Positions 24,248 to 38,446 of a stretch of DNA of 64,000 nucleotides are shown here, one piece after another. The translations under genes and the position numbers were made by a program. How positions within the stretch are numbered: the stretch's first letter is position 1; each line of letters begins with the position of its first letter. The stretch is from Daphnia carinata (lineage: Eukaryota > Arthropoda > Branchiopoda > Diplostraca > Daphniidae). The stretch spans positions 8,656,679 through 8,720,678 of the forward strand of contig NC_081337.1 of NCBI RefSeq assembly GCF_022539665.2, in the 5' to 3' direction. The notes under the pieces are model-generated. The model was not told where the DNA came from and did not search any database. It saw only the letters and a list, made by a program, of their open reading frames with translations.

Positions 24248-25763
24248 ATGATGTTAAAATTACTTATTCACGTTCTTTTTTCTGTATCTGTATCCGCAGG
24301 TGTGGACATAGATCCGAATGGATATATTCTCTACTGTCCATGCATGGGTATGAAATTGCTTATATTTTCCATTTATTTCCATAATTTGAATTTAAAAATT
24401 TCATTCTTGGCTATCTTTACAGGAAGGTTTGGTAACCAAGCGGACCACTTTCTTGGGTCACTTGCATTTGCCAAAGCCCTTAACAGAACACTTGCCCTCC
24501 CACCATGGGTAGAATATAGGTTTGGGGAACCTAAATCAGTCCAAGTTCCATTTTCTCATTATTTTGAATTGGAACCTCTTTTGAAGTTCCATCGTGTTGT
24601 TACAATGGAAGAATTTATAGCAAACATAGCTCCTAAAGTCTGGCCTCCAGGGAAACGAACAGGTACATTGTTCACCCGTTATGTTTCTTACTTTAATTAC
24701 TATTCATTTTAATACAGAAAAATTATATTACAGCATTCTGCTACATGGCGAGAGGCCAGGGTACAGACTGCAATGCCAAGGAAGGAAACCCCTTTGGGCC
24801 CTTTTGGGATACTTTCAATGTAGATTTTGTTCAATCTGAGTTCTATGGGCCATTAAACTATGATGTACATCACCAAGACATGGCTAGAAAATGGAACAGT
24901 AGATACCCACCACAAAAGTCACCAGGTATAGGTTAGATGAAATAAATGTTTTATCAGTTAAGTTAACTAGGCTTCTGTTTATTTAACCTTTTTCCTCAGT
25001 ACTCGCATTTACCGGAGCTCCAGCTAGCTTTCCCGTTCAGCTAGAAAACAAGGACTTACAAAAATTTCTTGTTTGGACTCCGCGCATAGCCAACCGAGCA
25101 ATAGATTTCATCCGTAATGTACTTCCAATCGGATCATTTGTTGGAATCCATTTGCGAAATGGCGTTGACTGGGTTAGTATGGCTTTCTAATTAATATATT
25201 TTCCGACGAAAACCTTTCAATCCCTTGGGTTAACTAAACATTTGCTCTTCCTACAATAGTCAAAAGCCTGTGAACACCTAGAGCACAGCCCGAATTTGTT
25301 TTCTGCTCCTCAGTGTTTGGGTTACCGCAACGAGTTTGGAATTGCATCGCAAGATATGTGCTTCCCGACACACGACGCAATAGCAAAACAAGTAAAACTC
25401 GCCGTCAAGGAGTACCATGCGAAATCGGTGTTTGTCTCTTCCGACAACGACCATCTCATTCCGTTTTTGACCAAAGCTTTGAAGCGAATGGAGGTTGCTT
25501 TACATAATTTTTTTAGGGGCCATAGAGCAGTTTCTTCTATAATTTATTTTTAAATCCAGGTTACTGTTCACAAGTTAGCCAATCCAGAACCTCATGTCGA
25601 TCTAGCCATATTGGGACGAGCAAACTACTTCATTGGCAATTGTATTTCGTCATTTACAGCATTTGCCAAACGTGAGCGAGACGCTAATGGTTTGCCGTCT
25701 GGCTTCTGGGGATTTCCTTCAAACAGGGCAAGTGCAACCAAACAAAAGCATGAAGAGTTGTAG
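24248..25763 (+). CDS. POFUT1: POFUT1, protein O-fucosyltransferase 1
   Basis: POFUT1 adds O-fucose from GDP-fucose to EGF repeats of Notch and other proteins in the endoplasmic reticulum. Exons 24248-24347, 24423-24662, 24734-24925, 25000-25172, 25260-25493 and 25560-25763 join in phase to 380 residues. A signal peptide ([17 protein letters not shown]) leads. Then [20 protein letters not shown], which forms the nucleotide-sugar site, [10 protein letters not shown] with the catalytic Arg, and SSDNDH. The protein ends HEEL, an ER-retention signal as in the fly enzyme. The adjacent second ATG codon is an equally possible start. Its stop lies 63 bases from the stop of convergent NUDT17, so the 3' untranslated regions probably overlap. 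Confidence 0.97.
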
Positions 25764-25826
25764 ATGAAACGTTGAACAAAACCGAAATAATCTCGTGTGT
25801 ATAAACTTTGAAGTGATTATAACTGT

Positions 25827-26782
25827 TTACAATTTCGATCCGTACTCGTTGGTTTTGTTCTGATTCCATTTCATCCACTGCTGAAGAGCGAATCTCGTTC
25901 CCCACGTAAGCCGCTCAATGTCTAAAAGAGAAGAATCTGGCGGAGGAGCGATTGCCTCTACGATCGGTCCAGTTTCAATGCTATACTGCTCATTTTTTCC
26001 ATCTACATATTGTAGAACAGACAAATGCTTGGGTATATCTTCTACTGAATGTCCAGTTGAAAGTTTTTCCACAAATGAGAAGGGAAGCCACATGGCAGCA
26101 TCTGTTTCTTCAGGATCCAACTTTAGAAAACCAAATCAAATTTTGGTAACAATTATGTGTACAAAATAAGTACCTTGATTAGTTCAGTTAGTTCTCTAGA
26201 TGACAGTTTACTAGTTAGAACCAAGTAGATAACAAGGTGCTGCCTCATTGGCTGGCCAAACTCCAACTTGTGGGGATAAACTGATTCCCATAGTCCTAGC
26301 AAGTGATGATCGGTGTCTTTTAGCTCCAGTCCTGTCTCTTCTTTTAACTCTCTCAGTCCTGCACCAAGTAATGTTTCCCCAGGTTCTATATGCCCACCTG
26401 GTGGCACCCATACACCTGGAAATGTTCTCATGTGAGGTGCCCTTCTGGTAACAAGGACACATTGATCTGAACTAGCCAATAAAACTGCAACTCCAATTCC
26501 AACACCTTTGTCTTTTGATTCCTGGGATAGGGTGGCTTTGTTCGTCATTTTGTAGACTGGACATTCTGATGCATGTCTCAATAGAATAGCATTTGTATCA
26601 TCAAACGAAGTCAGCTCATGAACGACGAATCCGTCTTTTTCTTGAGTTAATCCAACGTATCCCGAGCCTTTGTCAGCGAACCCGAAGAACTTGACAATAC
26701 ATTCTCCAAATTTTGCCAAAATTCGTTGGCTGCTTGTTTTTTTTAGGTAAACTTGCACTTTAGGAATTTTGGGAGAACTCAT
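25827..26782 (-). CDS. NUDT17: NUDT17-like Nudix hydrolase
   Basis: NUDT17 is a Nudix hydrolase thought to act on nucleotide-containing metabolites; its physiological substrate is not established. Exons 26174-26782 and 25827-26120 join in phase to 300 residues. The Nudix box is complete: GGHIEPGE, seven residues, RELKEETGLEL. Before it stand VLVTRRAPHMRTFPGVWVPP, as in NUDT17. The preceding domain of about 110 residues and the trailing helical part fit NUDT17 rather than the shorter MutT enzymes. The gene is convergent with POFUT1 and divergent from STEEP1. Confidence 0.9.
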
Positions 26783-27266
26783 TTTTTTTTAAACGTAACT
26801 TTGGAACTGTTATGTTCTAATATCATAGCGGTGAACTGTGGCCAGCCATTTGATAAAGAATTAGATTTTGATTGGTCACCTATGATTATGAAAACAAATA
26901 TTATTGCTGCCTGCCACTGTCAAGAACTACTCGTCGAGAAGAAAGTGTTCCGGCAGGGCAGAGCGTCAGCAAACTATGTTTATTTAGCCTTCGTAGAGAT
27001 TGGGTTCGCATTGCATAAACTGCAACGCTATGGCCTTTGGTATTGTTATTCTGGACATGAAAAGTCTTGTGCAACACGACAACAAAAATAAATGAATGTT
27101 AAAAAACGTACTGTACAGCGTACTGTCATACTAATCCAGATGGCGCTACATGCCTGTATAGCAGACGAACAAATGAAAATTTTGAAGTGAAGTGTGAAAT
27201 CAAATTAAAGCTAAGCAAGATTTTCAAATATTCAATTAGACATCGAATCTTATTTTAACTGACACA
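26783..27266. promoter_or_regulatory. Promoter region between NUDT17 and STEEP1
   Basis: A 484-base gap between divergent start codons. An open frame at 26753-27091 is a shadow without support. No named promoter element seen. Confidence 0.5.
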
Positions 27267-28114
27267 ATGCCAAAAGTTGTTTCCAGAAGTATTGTTGTGT
27301 CAGATACCAAAGATCAAGAAGAACAGGAAGAAAAGCCTCTTCAATCTTATTACTGCTTGTGTGGCCAGTTTACTTTAATTTTAGGTGGTTTTTCTAGTAT
27401 TTTGACAAATTTCTTCAATGTTATTTATTTGATTCAATTCCACCTTAGATTCATTGCTCGAAAAATTACCACTGAGGAAAAGAGATGGTTCTCGTGTCAT
27501 TGATGGTTCAAAACAAGTGAATAAAGTCACATGTGATCCTGATGAAATTGTATACATCAAACGGGAAGAAGGCATTGAAAAACAACACAGATTTTCCTGC
27601 AAAAAGTAATTAGTATTATTATAAAATTGAAATCAAGTCTCTAATTCTTTAAAAAAAATAGGTGTGGTCTTCAGCTTTATTACAAGCATGATCCAAAAAG
27701 TAACGTGACTTTCATACTAAAGGGTGCTTTGGTGAGATCAGGTGAAGGGCAATTGAGGAGCATGTTTAACACATTAAGCACAAGCACAGAAAGTGCGCAA
27801 AAACAACCACAGAAGACTATGGTTACGAAACATACCAAAAATATGGTACATTATTGTTTATTTACATCTTAGAATATGATAAATAAATTAGATTTTGTAT
27901 TGTTTTACAGGGTAAATTCTCATCCGTCACAGTGTCAACTATTGAGGACGAAGAAGACGAAATGGAAGAGCGAGAAGTGGCAGATTCATATGCTAACAAT
28001 GCACGCATCATTGAGAAGCAGTTAGAAAGAAAAGGAGGACTGAAACGCAAAACAGACGTTCCCGAAACGGAAACACAGAAAAAACTTGTCCGGGGAACGT
28101 TGATCGATAAATGA
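27267..28114 (+). CDS. STEEP1: STEEP1, STING ER exit protein
   Basis: STEEP1 (CXorf56) promotes exit of STING from the ER by aiding membrane curvature and COPII loading in mammals. Exons 27267-27384, 27449-27605, 27662-27845 and 27911-28114 join in phase to 220 residues (human 222). The start [16 protein letters not shown], the YYCLCGQ motif, the RDGSRVID block, the CKKCGLQLYY pair of cysteines and the exceptionally conserved [15 protein letters not shown], then [20 protein letters not shown], identify it. It ends GTLIDK. The CxCG and CxxCG motifs may bind metal. Whether STING is also encoded in this genome cannot be told from the window. Confidence 0.97.
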
Positions 28115-29006
28115 AGCTACTGAGTTATTAAATACTTCCTTTTTTTTTAAATATCATTCGAACTTTAAATAAATGTTTTTGACGAAACGTGTAACTAAAG
28201 GAATAGTCACAGCCAGCTGTATCATTCGAGTACAAAGGGAAAATATACTGACGTTTCCAAGACCCATGTTTTAGGATTAAATTTTCATATGATCGACTGC
28301 GTGCCTGGTAGGAGGAGGTGAGGCAGGATTGGCTAGATTTTGCCATTCTACAGGTACGTCAAGAGCCACAGAAGACCAAGAAAAATTCCTATTATAATCT
28401 TGTGCGTTGGTTAAAATTGACGTAGTCACTTTATGTCACTGTGTTCGTTGGGTTTAGTAAGATAGTAGAATAGACTACTGATAGATAAAAATCTCTGTTT
28501 GCCGTCCCACCTCAATATCATAACCTTGCAAGTTCCAAGTTAATTGAAGGCGAATTGTTGCTACGCAAATGAGCTGTCCCATTATCCTTCGCTGTTCTCT
28601 ACGCATCGTTAATAATTGTTGTTATGAATAACCTACGGATATTCACACAGCTAGGTACGCGTTCCACTGCCTGAGAACACCTCTTATCGCGCGTGCCATA
28701 GAGTTAACTTCTGACATGACATATTTGATAATAGCTCTTACGTGAACGCTCAGATGTCTGAAGAATCAGCCCCTCTTCGTTTTGGATGAGGCCCATTTAG
28801 GTCGAATCCTTGAAATTGTCTAAAGTTTTGCAGTTTGCCCTTGATCATGCAACATTTGTAATGTTTCACGTAGGATCCAATACCATAGTCATAAGTTGAG
28901 GCGTTGTTTCAGTGATTGACATTAGCAGTTGGCTCTACTTATTGTTTGTCTGTGCTACGATTACGGAGTGAAAACTTACAATAGTGCTTAGAATTCCTAT
29001 GCTATA
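28115..29006. other. Intergenic
   Basis: Between STEEP1 and the TMEM59-like gene. Contains the STEEP1 3' untranslated region and the promoter of the next gene. No supported coding frame or RNA gene. Confidence 0.5.
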
Positions 29007-30517
29007 ATGTCAACGACAAGACAACACCCGTTTTTAAACATCTTTTGCCTGAAGGTTGTCATAATCTTGATGGCTCATCAGATTTTTCAAAATTTTGCCT
29101 TTGGAGACATCTTTGTGGTAACTTACAAAAAAATAAATAAATAACTAAAGAAGTTTTTAACTTATGAGAATGTGGTAACAAATGAGTAATGAATTCTTTA
29201 TATCCAAAGATGAATGCATCCATGATTGAATCAGATTGCGTGTCTTCTTGTGGCACATCGCAGGTAAAATTTTTGTTTTCTTATTTTGTCGTTGGCTGAA
29301 AGACAAATACACAACTAATTTTCTCATCGGAATCGGAGAAATGGCAATACGTACACAGACATCGACATTTGGCAAATGCACTCATGCCTTTTTAATGGAT
29401 AGTATTTCTAACTTAAATTACATTAAAAAACAAACAGGTGGATTACGATTTCAATTTTGATTGCCAACGTGGTTGTCGTTTCTTTGAAACGTACAGGACA
29501 GCGTCCATTTTAGTGCAGTTTGACGACATGGCTGCACTGAAAACTTGCCATCAATGTAAATAAAAATGCATAGCTGTAATGAAAACTCACTGGTTTAAAT
29601 TTTTTTTATCTTTAGCTTGTTTAGAGGCATATGGCAATGAACCGAGGAAGATAATGGCATGCTCTAATGGTTGCACTAGTGCTCAACACGCGTACCGTAA
29701 AGTCTATTCGGTATTTCAAGGTGGTTAAAGAATCGACAAAAATATTAAAACTAAATTTTGTTCTGTTGCAGTTGTCTTTACAATGGTTGCAAGAACTGCA
29801 TAAAAACGTGACTTTTTTCGAAACTTTGATGGATGTGACAGATGCTGTCGTCAACTCAAGACGTTTCGTGGATGTTCCCATTCGTTTTCGTGAGTCATTT
29901 TATCATAAATATTTATCTAGGTACAGTGAATTTAACAGGCTTTTCTTTGTTCTATTATAGAAAGCACGAACCAGAATACAAAAAGTTTACCTGTAAAAGA
30001 AGAATTTTTCCCCGTTCGAACTCAACGTACTTTAGAAAAGCAAGCCGATTTGCCAGAAGAAAATTACGACGTGAAGAAACCATCATCCATGGTGCCAGAT
30101 TGGATCGCTCAAAGCGCTTTTGTTTTTTTCACACTCGGAATTGTTTTGTTGCTGGGAGTTTGCTGTTATTGTTGCATTTTTGCACATTTCTTTAGACACG
30201 TAAGAATTTTAAATTTAAGAATTCAGTAATTTTACAACGTTTGCTGATTACATAACACAACATGTTTGGTTTGTCCTTGAACCCTTTTGCAGATGCGGGA
30301 AAAGAATATTATGGATACCGAATTGCCACCTAGCTACGAGGAGCTTATCAGAAATAGTTATGTCATAATGTCACCATCCAGGATAAATCATTATCACCCC
30401 ACAAGAGTCAACAAACGAGAAGAATTGTGCAGCATCGACATTGACGAAACTGCAGAAGACACTGAAGCAGAAGCAACATTCATTTCAAATGGCTATTGTG
30501 AAAACCTTCAAGGTTAA
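29007..30517 (+). CDS. TMEM59: TMEM59-like type I membrane protein
   Basis: TMEM59 is a Golgi/endosomal single-pass protein that modulates glycosylation, Wnt receptor clustering and autophagy. Eight exons, 29007-29117, 29210-29263, 29303-29350, 29438-29555, 29616-29710, 29772-29889, 29961-30199 and 30293-30517, join in phase to 335 residues. After a hydrophobic leader come cysteine motifs in the TMEM59 order: ESDCVSSCG, FDCQRGCRFF, SCLEAYGN, ACSNGC (human SCHRAC, ACQRGCRLF, CTEAY, CHLGC). One transmembrane helix (FFTLGIVLLLGVCCYCCIF) and a cytosolic tail with PPSYEEL, a PPxY-type WW-binding motif, follow. The fifth exon donor (TCG|GTATTT) is weak and was chosen by phase. The assignment rests on cysteine spacing and layout, so a related family is possible. 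Confidence 0.7.
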
Positions 30518-31772
30518 TGTGGAACGACAACCATGAGGCATGAATATAAATTTTTTACCACTCCCGGTATCTGGACAGCTGTAAATATTGTACATTCATG
30601 TATTTATAACGACGAAATACGCGTAAAACAATAAACAAAAAGAAAAAAGCGAGGGAGGGGAATTCAATTGCTTCCTTGCAAAAAATTTGGCAACTTTGAT
30701 TCATGTCAAAACCCTCTACCTTAAGTTGCAATTGTATTTATTTCATAACAATACAAATTCTATTGAAATAAAAGTTCGCAATAAAAATAATAACTGAAGG
30801 ATATACTATAAATAGTTTAAAATTTTACGAAATACGAATATATATATAGATATACTTTTTAGGGAAGGGGGAGGTGGCAGATGAACCATGTGTTGCTAAC
30901 TATTACGGCATGTAGGAGTTAGCCCCTGGCGCCATGAAATTGGGGGTACCACGACCCATCCCCGAAAAAAAGAACAGGCAGGATAGGTGTGGGCAATCCA
31001 TACTCGGTGCGGTACAGGGCTGAATACGGTGCACCGGAACTCCGAAAGCACCACCACCATCTTGTAAAACTGCAGATGAATTGGCGCCAAAACCAAAGCA
31101 AAACGAAAACAATTACCCTATCAATGACCTTGTCGCTTGATAGGTCAAGCCGAATTACGTAACTAGTGTTGAATTTTTCTGTTGTTCGGTGGGGGTAATT
31201 TTCACATTTAAGTTATTCTAAATTATTTAAGCTAAATGTATGAATAATAATAATATGCAAGTATGCTCTGCAATCCTCGCACCGAAACCAAAACACCACA
31301 CGGGGTCGATGAAAAAGCTCGCAGGTTTACGCGGGGCTGAGCCCTAGGCGCCGAGCCTTACGCTCTCTACGGTGTACAAGGGTGTACACCATGCTCTCTC
31401 TACTTTATGGCAACCCGGCTCATTGGAAGGAAGATCGCATAAAGCGACAACTCTGTTTTCCAGCCAAACAAAATGGCGCTTTACAGCTAGAACAACTCTT
31501 AAACGTTTTAGGTGAGTACTTCTTTACTCCATAATTTTTCGTTTTTCAGTTCTGACGAGATAGGCCTAGAAATTACAAAATCATCCTTTAATGCTAAATG
31601 CCAGTGTGTAAAGGAATCGTTATATTCATGGCATCTGTTGTTTCTGACAAACAAGTAGTTGACATGCGATGGAGACACCGCTTTCCCCCGTGTTTACATA
31701 AAATGTTTTCAACAGTCGCTAATGTTTTTTCATTGTGTACCTTTTAGTTATTTAACAAACTATTTCCTGGAA
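30518..31772. other. Intergenic; WDR33 5' untranslated exon
   Basis: Holds a broken minus-strand coding-like block (30903-31112) and the WDR33 5' untranslated exon. That exon ends at 31511 (TTTTAG|GTGAGT) and splices to 31748, 25 bases before the start codon. A motif AAAATGGCGCT (31470-31480), resembling a YY1 site, lies in the probable first exon. A short stem (GGTGTACA, 4-base loop, TGTACACC) lies at about 31371-31390. Confidence 0.5.
30903..31112 (-). pseudogene. Broken coding-like fragment (C-terminal tail)
   Basis: Two overlapping minus-strand frames look like one low-complexity protein tail interrupted by frame changes. One frame reads FGFGANSSAVLQDGGG, another continues PYSALYRTEYGLPTPILPV, and the first resumes GMGRGTPNFMAPGANSYMP before a stop. 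The composition recalls Gly/Pro/Tyr-rich tails of RNA-binding proteins. No splice sites explain the shifts. It may be a gene relic, a processed fragment or an error-prone region; I cannot name a parent gene. Confidence 0.3.
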
Positions 31773-34700
31773 ATGGCAACCCAAATGGCATATTATCCTG
31801 CTGCCAATGGCATGAATCAGTCACCTTTTCAGTCGAGACATGCCACTGGTCCCAGTCAAAGCCCTGCTAATATTGGAAGTAACTCTTTCCTTGGAGCTGG
31901 ATTACCAAGAGTGGTTCCAGGAGGTGATCCTTTGCGACCGCCGATTCCTCCCGGCCGTCATATGTTTCATCCATTCAACAGACCATACCCAAAGCCTGGC
32001 CAAGACAGGTCTGACTATGATTCCAAACAGCTACGCAAGAGCTCAATGCGCAAGACTGTAGATTATTACTCATCAGTAATTCGAATGCTAGAGGTAATTG
32101 AGAGGGTGTAAATACAAGGATTGCCTCCCTTTTGCTAATTAACATTACAATTTTTTAAGTTACTACTATTATTAACCATGTTATGATTTTATTCAATACA
32201 ATTTTTTGTTAAATAGTATTATCTTGCTTGGATTTTAGACGAGAGTCTGGCAGCGAGACGCCAGAGACAGAAGAAGCCTTCAACCCGACGTGTGTTACTA
32301 TCCAGAAATGGTCCCCCCCTCTTGCTACTTGGATATGCCCAGCAATGCCATAACCACACGGTTTACTAAAGTATTGCATACCACACACATTAGCTCTATT
32401 TGAACATTTTTCATTTTCTTTTCTTTGTTTTCGCTTCCGTTAAAAGGTAGCGACGAATAAAATTCGTTGCCCTGTATTTTGCCTTACATGGACGCCCGAA
32501 GGCCGTCGATTAATCACAGGAGCTTCGAGCGGTGAATTTACACTGTGGAACGGCTTGACATTCAATTTTGAAACCATTCTTCAGGTACGGATATTGAGGA
32601 AATTGCACCCAAATAAATCATTAGAAGCTGTTATACCTTTTGATTCTATGGATTTCCAAATAGGCTCACGACAGCCCAGTACGTAGTATGGTTTGGTCTC
32701 ACAACGATATCTGGATGGTGACCGGTGACCATGGTGGTTACATCAAGTATTGGCAGTCTAATATGAACAACGTCAAAATGTTTCAAGCTCACAAAGAAGC
32801 CATTCGGGGCATCAGGTATTGAAACCAAAAACAAAATCAATAAATAAAATAAAAATCATTTTTACCATGGCTGTGATACGTATAACCTCCAAACTTTCCC
32901 ATTCCTTTCTTCTATAAATGCCCAATGTCCAATAATACAAGTTCACTTGTTAGTAAAGGGAAAAAAAAAAGATAATTGATCTGTGATAGATGCAACTGAG
33001 GACAATAAAAGACACTTCTTTTCAACCCTCTTTGTAAACTTTGAAGTAAACATTTCATACGCTTCATTTTATGGAATGCGACTGTTACGCACCCAATATT
33101 GTATAGTCGTCAGGGCGTATATACAGCCGAAACTTTTACGGAGACTACAGTCCCAAATTTTCTTAGGACCCCCCGCCTTTTCTCGTTTTACCATTCTTTC
33201 TGTTTACCACTAGTCCAAATATTTTCATTTCCTACTTGTAGTATGACAGTCGTGAGCCAATTTAAATGGGCCTTTAAAAATGCTCCACCTTTTTTATATG
33301 TTATGAACAGTTTCAGTCCAACGGATCAAAAACTGGCCTCGTGCTCTGACGACGGAACAGTACGAATCTGGGATTTTGTCCGCTGTCAGGAAGAAAAAAT
33401 TCTTCGAGGTACTGAATAATTTTTTTTTTTTCGAAACTGTACATGCATGATGTGAATAAATTTATTTTCAATAGGACACGGTGCTGATGTCAAGTGCGTC
33501 GATTGGCACCCTCAAAAGGGTTTAGTCATATCAGGGAGCAAAGATAATCAGCAGCCAGTTAAACTATGGGATCCTAAATCTGGTCAATCATTAGCTACGC
33601 TACATGCACATAAGAGCACCGTAATGGACGCAAAATGGAACAAGAACGGCCAATGGCTCATTACCGCGTCGAGAGATCACTTGATTAAGCTTTTTGATAT
33701 TCGCCGGCTGGACCAGGAGTTACAAACGTTCCGTGGCCACAAAAAGGAGGCATCATGTCTCTCATGGCATCCTTTTCACGAAGAGCTTTTTTGTAGTGGT
33801 GGATCTGACGGAGCCATATTTTTCTGGAACGTTGGGTAAGTTAAGATCATAGGTTAAAATCGGCCAATAATATTTCCAAGTTTTCCACTTTTTGCTTAAC
33901 GTAGAACGGATAAGGAAGTTGGAGCCATCGATCAAGCTCACGAAAGTCTCATTTGGTCTTTGGCATGGCATCCAATCGGCCACATTTTGTGTTCGGGCTC
34001 CAATGATCACACTTCAAAGTTTTGGACGCGAAACCGACCGGGCGACAAGATGAGAGACAAATACAATCTCAACACGTTGCCTCCAGGCGTGATGCCGGAA
34101 GACGCTGAGCTGTTAGACGATCACCATGCACCCAATATACCCGGCATGGGACCAGAGGACAAAGTGGAAACCGAGGGGGGAGATGGGCAATTAAGTCAAA
34201 GCAGCCTTAGTTTGTTGAGTGCGGGAATGATTCCTGGTCTGGATGTGGAGCCGTTGGCACAAGACGTAAAGCCCATCAAGAAAGTACCCTACGCTAAACC
34301 TATTCCGCGTCACTTTCAGGCACAGTGGAACGATAGTAACGCTAGTAAAAAACCAGCCATTTTACCCACACCCAATGTTTTGTCAACATCCATTGGCCAA
34401 TCTGATGATGAAGATTATGTTCTTGGCGTGGACCCCGTTGCTTTCGGAATGGAACAGCTTGGACGCGCAACACTTACCCTCTTCGGTATGCCGGCAAACG
34501 ATGCAGAAAAAATGCAGGAGTTACTTGACACGGTCCAATCGGTGCCAGCTGCTGAACTACCGGTCCCGACAGCAATTATTATCGACGGTACGATTTTATC
34601 GATCGAAGCCGACTCGGACTTAGACAAAGCCATCCGCACTGGCGAAGAGGAGTTGAACGAAGTTTTATTTTCAATGGGCCTAAAAGTGACTGTAGAAGAG

Positions 34701-35885
34701 GAGGAATCCAAACCAGTAACAGTTCCGAACGACGAATACAATCAAGATCGTGAACTGGATGATGACGATTTCTATCCGCGTTCTCGTACACCCGTCCTAG
34801 ATGATTCGCCAGGCTATGCCAGAGGTCATTCGGGTATCGGTCCGACGCCAACCGGTGGCCTTCTAGGAGACTTTCCCAGAGGTATTCTTTTTCGATGATT
34901 GCCCTTTTGTATTTCCTGCATTACTAAACCTTTTTGTAGTTGCCGAATTCCAGCAGAGGGGCCACCCGGTCCAACCAATTCGTCATCCACTACCTCCGGG
35001 AGTCGGACAGCAACACCACCATCATCAGCAGCAGCAACAACATCAGCAGCAGCATCACCACCACCATAATCATCATGGAGGTTGGCAAGGACAACCCCCT
35101 CCTCAAGGTTTGATTTAAACATGGCTTATTTGCTCAACTCAGTTAATTACAATTGTTTTCTTAACGTTCTTCCAGAGATGACTAATTGGGATCGTCCACC
35201 TTTTGATCCAGCACAGCAACCACAAGATCGGTTTCCTCCACGACCACCTCATGGTCAGGGCCCAATGAATAGACCCTACTTTCAGCCACCTCACCATCAA
35301 GACCGATTCAATCAAAGTGGACCTCCACTTCCACCTCCTGGTCGAGGTAAAAAATTATAATTTTGGTTTGAATTCTATTACTCGGTTAAAATGAAAATGC
35401 TTTTAATTGGAACAATAGGTAGAGGGCATCACGGACCGGGTGGAAATACCTGGGGAGGTCCGCCTTCAATGGAAAACGAAGAAGAAATGCATTATATGGG
35501 TAACGGAGGTCCCCCCATGCCGCCGATTGAAGACGATATGCGGATGGAAGGTGGTTATCCTCCTCCACCTCCCCCTCAAATGAACGAGCGACATGGAGAT
35601 GGAAACTTTGGGTGGGGACCGGGTCCGAACAATTACAGAGGAGGTAACGTCGGAGGTATTGAACCGCCTGGGCCTTACGATAGAAACGATGAAGAATATG
35701 GCAGTAGAGGTCCACCAGGTCACTTCGCGCCGAACTATCCTGGACAGTTCCATCCACCACCACCACCACATCATCAGCCTCCATCGGGTCGTTGGAATCC
35801 AGATGGTGGCGGTGGTGGTCGAGGAGGTTACGGAAGGGGAGGAGGAGGTCGGCGGCCTCGAAGAGGAGGGTACAACAACTACTAA
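31773..35885 (+). CDS. WDR33: WDR33, polyadenylation-signal reader of CPSF
   Basis: WDR33 is the WD40 subunit of cleavage and polyadenylation specificity factor that contacts the AAUAAA signal with CPSF30. Ten coding exons, 31773-32093, 32239-32370, 32447-32584, 32664-32815, 33311-33408, 33475-33835, 33905-34881, 34940-35107, 35176-35346 and 35419-35885, join in phase to 994 residues. The N-terminal FDGK-like region is [20 protein letters not shown]. Seven WD repeats follow, with [54 protein letters not shown] and [13 protein letters not shown] long acidic linker leads to a His/Gln/Pro-rich segment and a C-terminal Gly-Arg tail ([20 protein letters not shown]). It is shorter than human WDR33 (about 1336 residues), mainly through a reduced collagen-like region. 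Confidence 0.97.
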
Positions 35886-36077
35886 TAAAAAAACATTGCT
35901 TTACAAACGATGGATGATTTTGTATCTCTTACTTTCTCGCCATTTTTTTTATAAAATGTGTACAAAGACGATAATGGATAATTCTCGCCATGTTCACCGT
36001 ACCAACTGACTGCTAGGACCAAACACAATTAAAAAACTAAATAAAAGGTCAGTCCTCGCTGGAAATTTCCACATAAG

Positions 36078-38080
<2,003 letters not shown>

Positions 38081-38446
38081 TTTTTATGTTGACGCATTAG
38101 ACTTCAGGACACGTGGGAATATGTGATTGTTGTGAATTCCAATGGCAACACGTACACGGAAAAAATGAAATATTTTTTAATAGACAAGTGACAAAAATAT
38201 TTTATTTTAAAATTTCTAATTTTTTCCATTTCAAATTACAATAAAAAATATAACGAGATCTCTCATAAATTTTCAGTTGCTTTCCTTTCTCCTTAATCTG
38301 AAAACTTGGCAAAACTCTGATTTTAAACTTTGTCTGCTTGAGTTAGTTGTTCTCCAAGACCTGTGCATCAAACTACAGTGTATCCAATCAGCTTAGTGCG
38401 TATCCAACTCACGTGAAGGCTGGCCTGACACGTGATAAACTACTAA
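38081..38446. promoter_or_regulatory. Shared ALDH9A1/NSUN5 promoter
   Basis: A 366-base gap between divergent start codons. Its ALDH9A1 side is A+T-rich; CACGTG-like elements (ACACGTGGG near 38110 and ACTCACGTGA near 38408) stand near each gene and may be E-box sites. This is inference from motif only. Confidence 0.5.

Noticed and set aside
28780-28815. A GGTCGAATCC element resembling a tRNA B box.
   Set aside because: No A box at the right distance and no cloverleaf can be drawn; similar boxes near 47999 and 48490 failed for the same reason.
34826-35784. Long minus-strand frames opposite WDR33.
   Set aside because: Shadows of the repetitive His/Gln/Gly-rich WDR33 exons; plus-strand splice phases account for the sequence.
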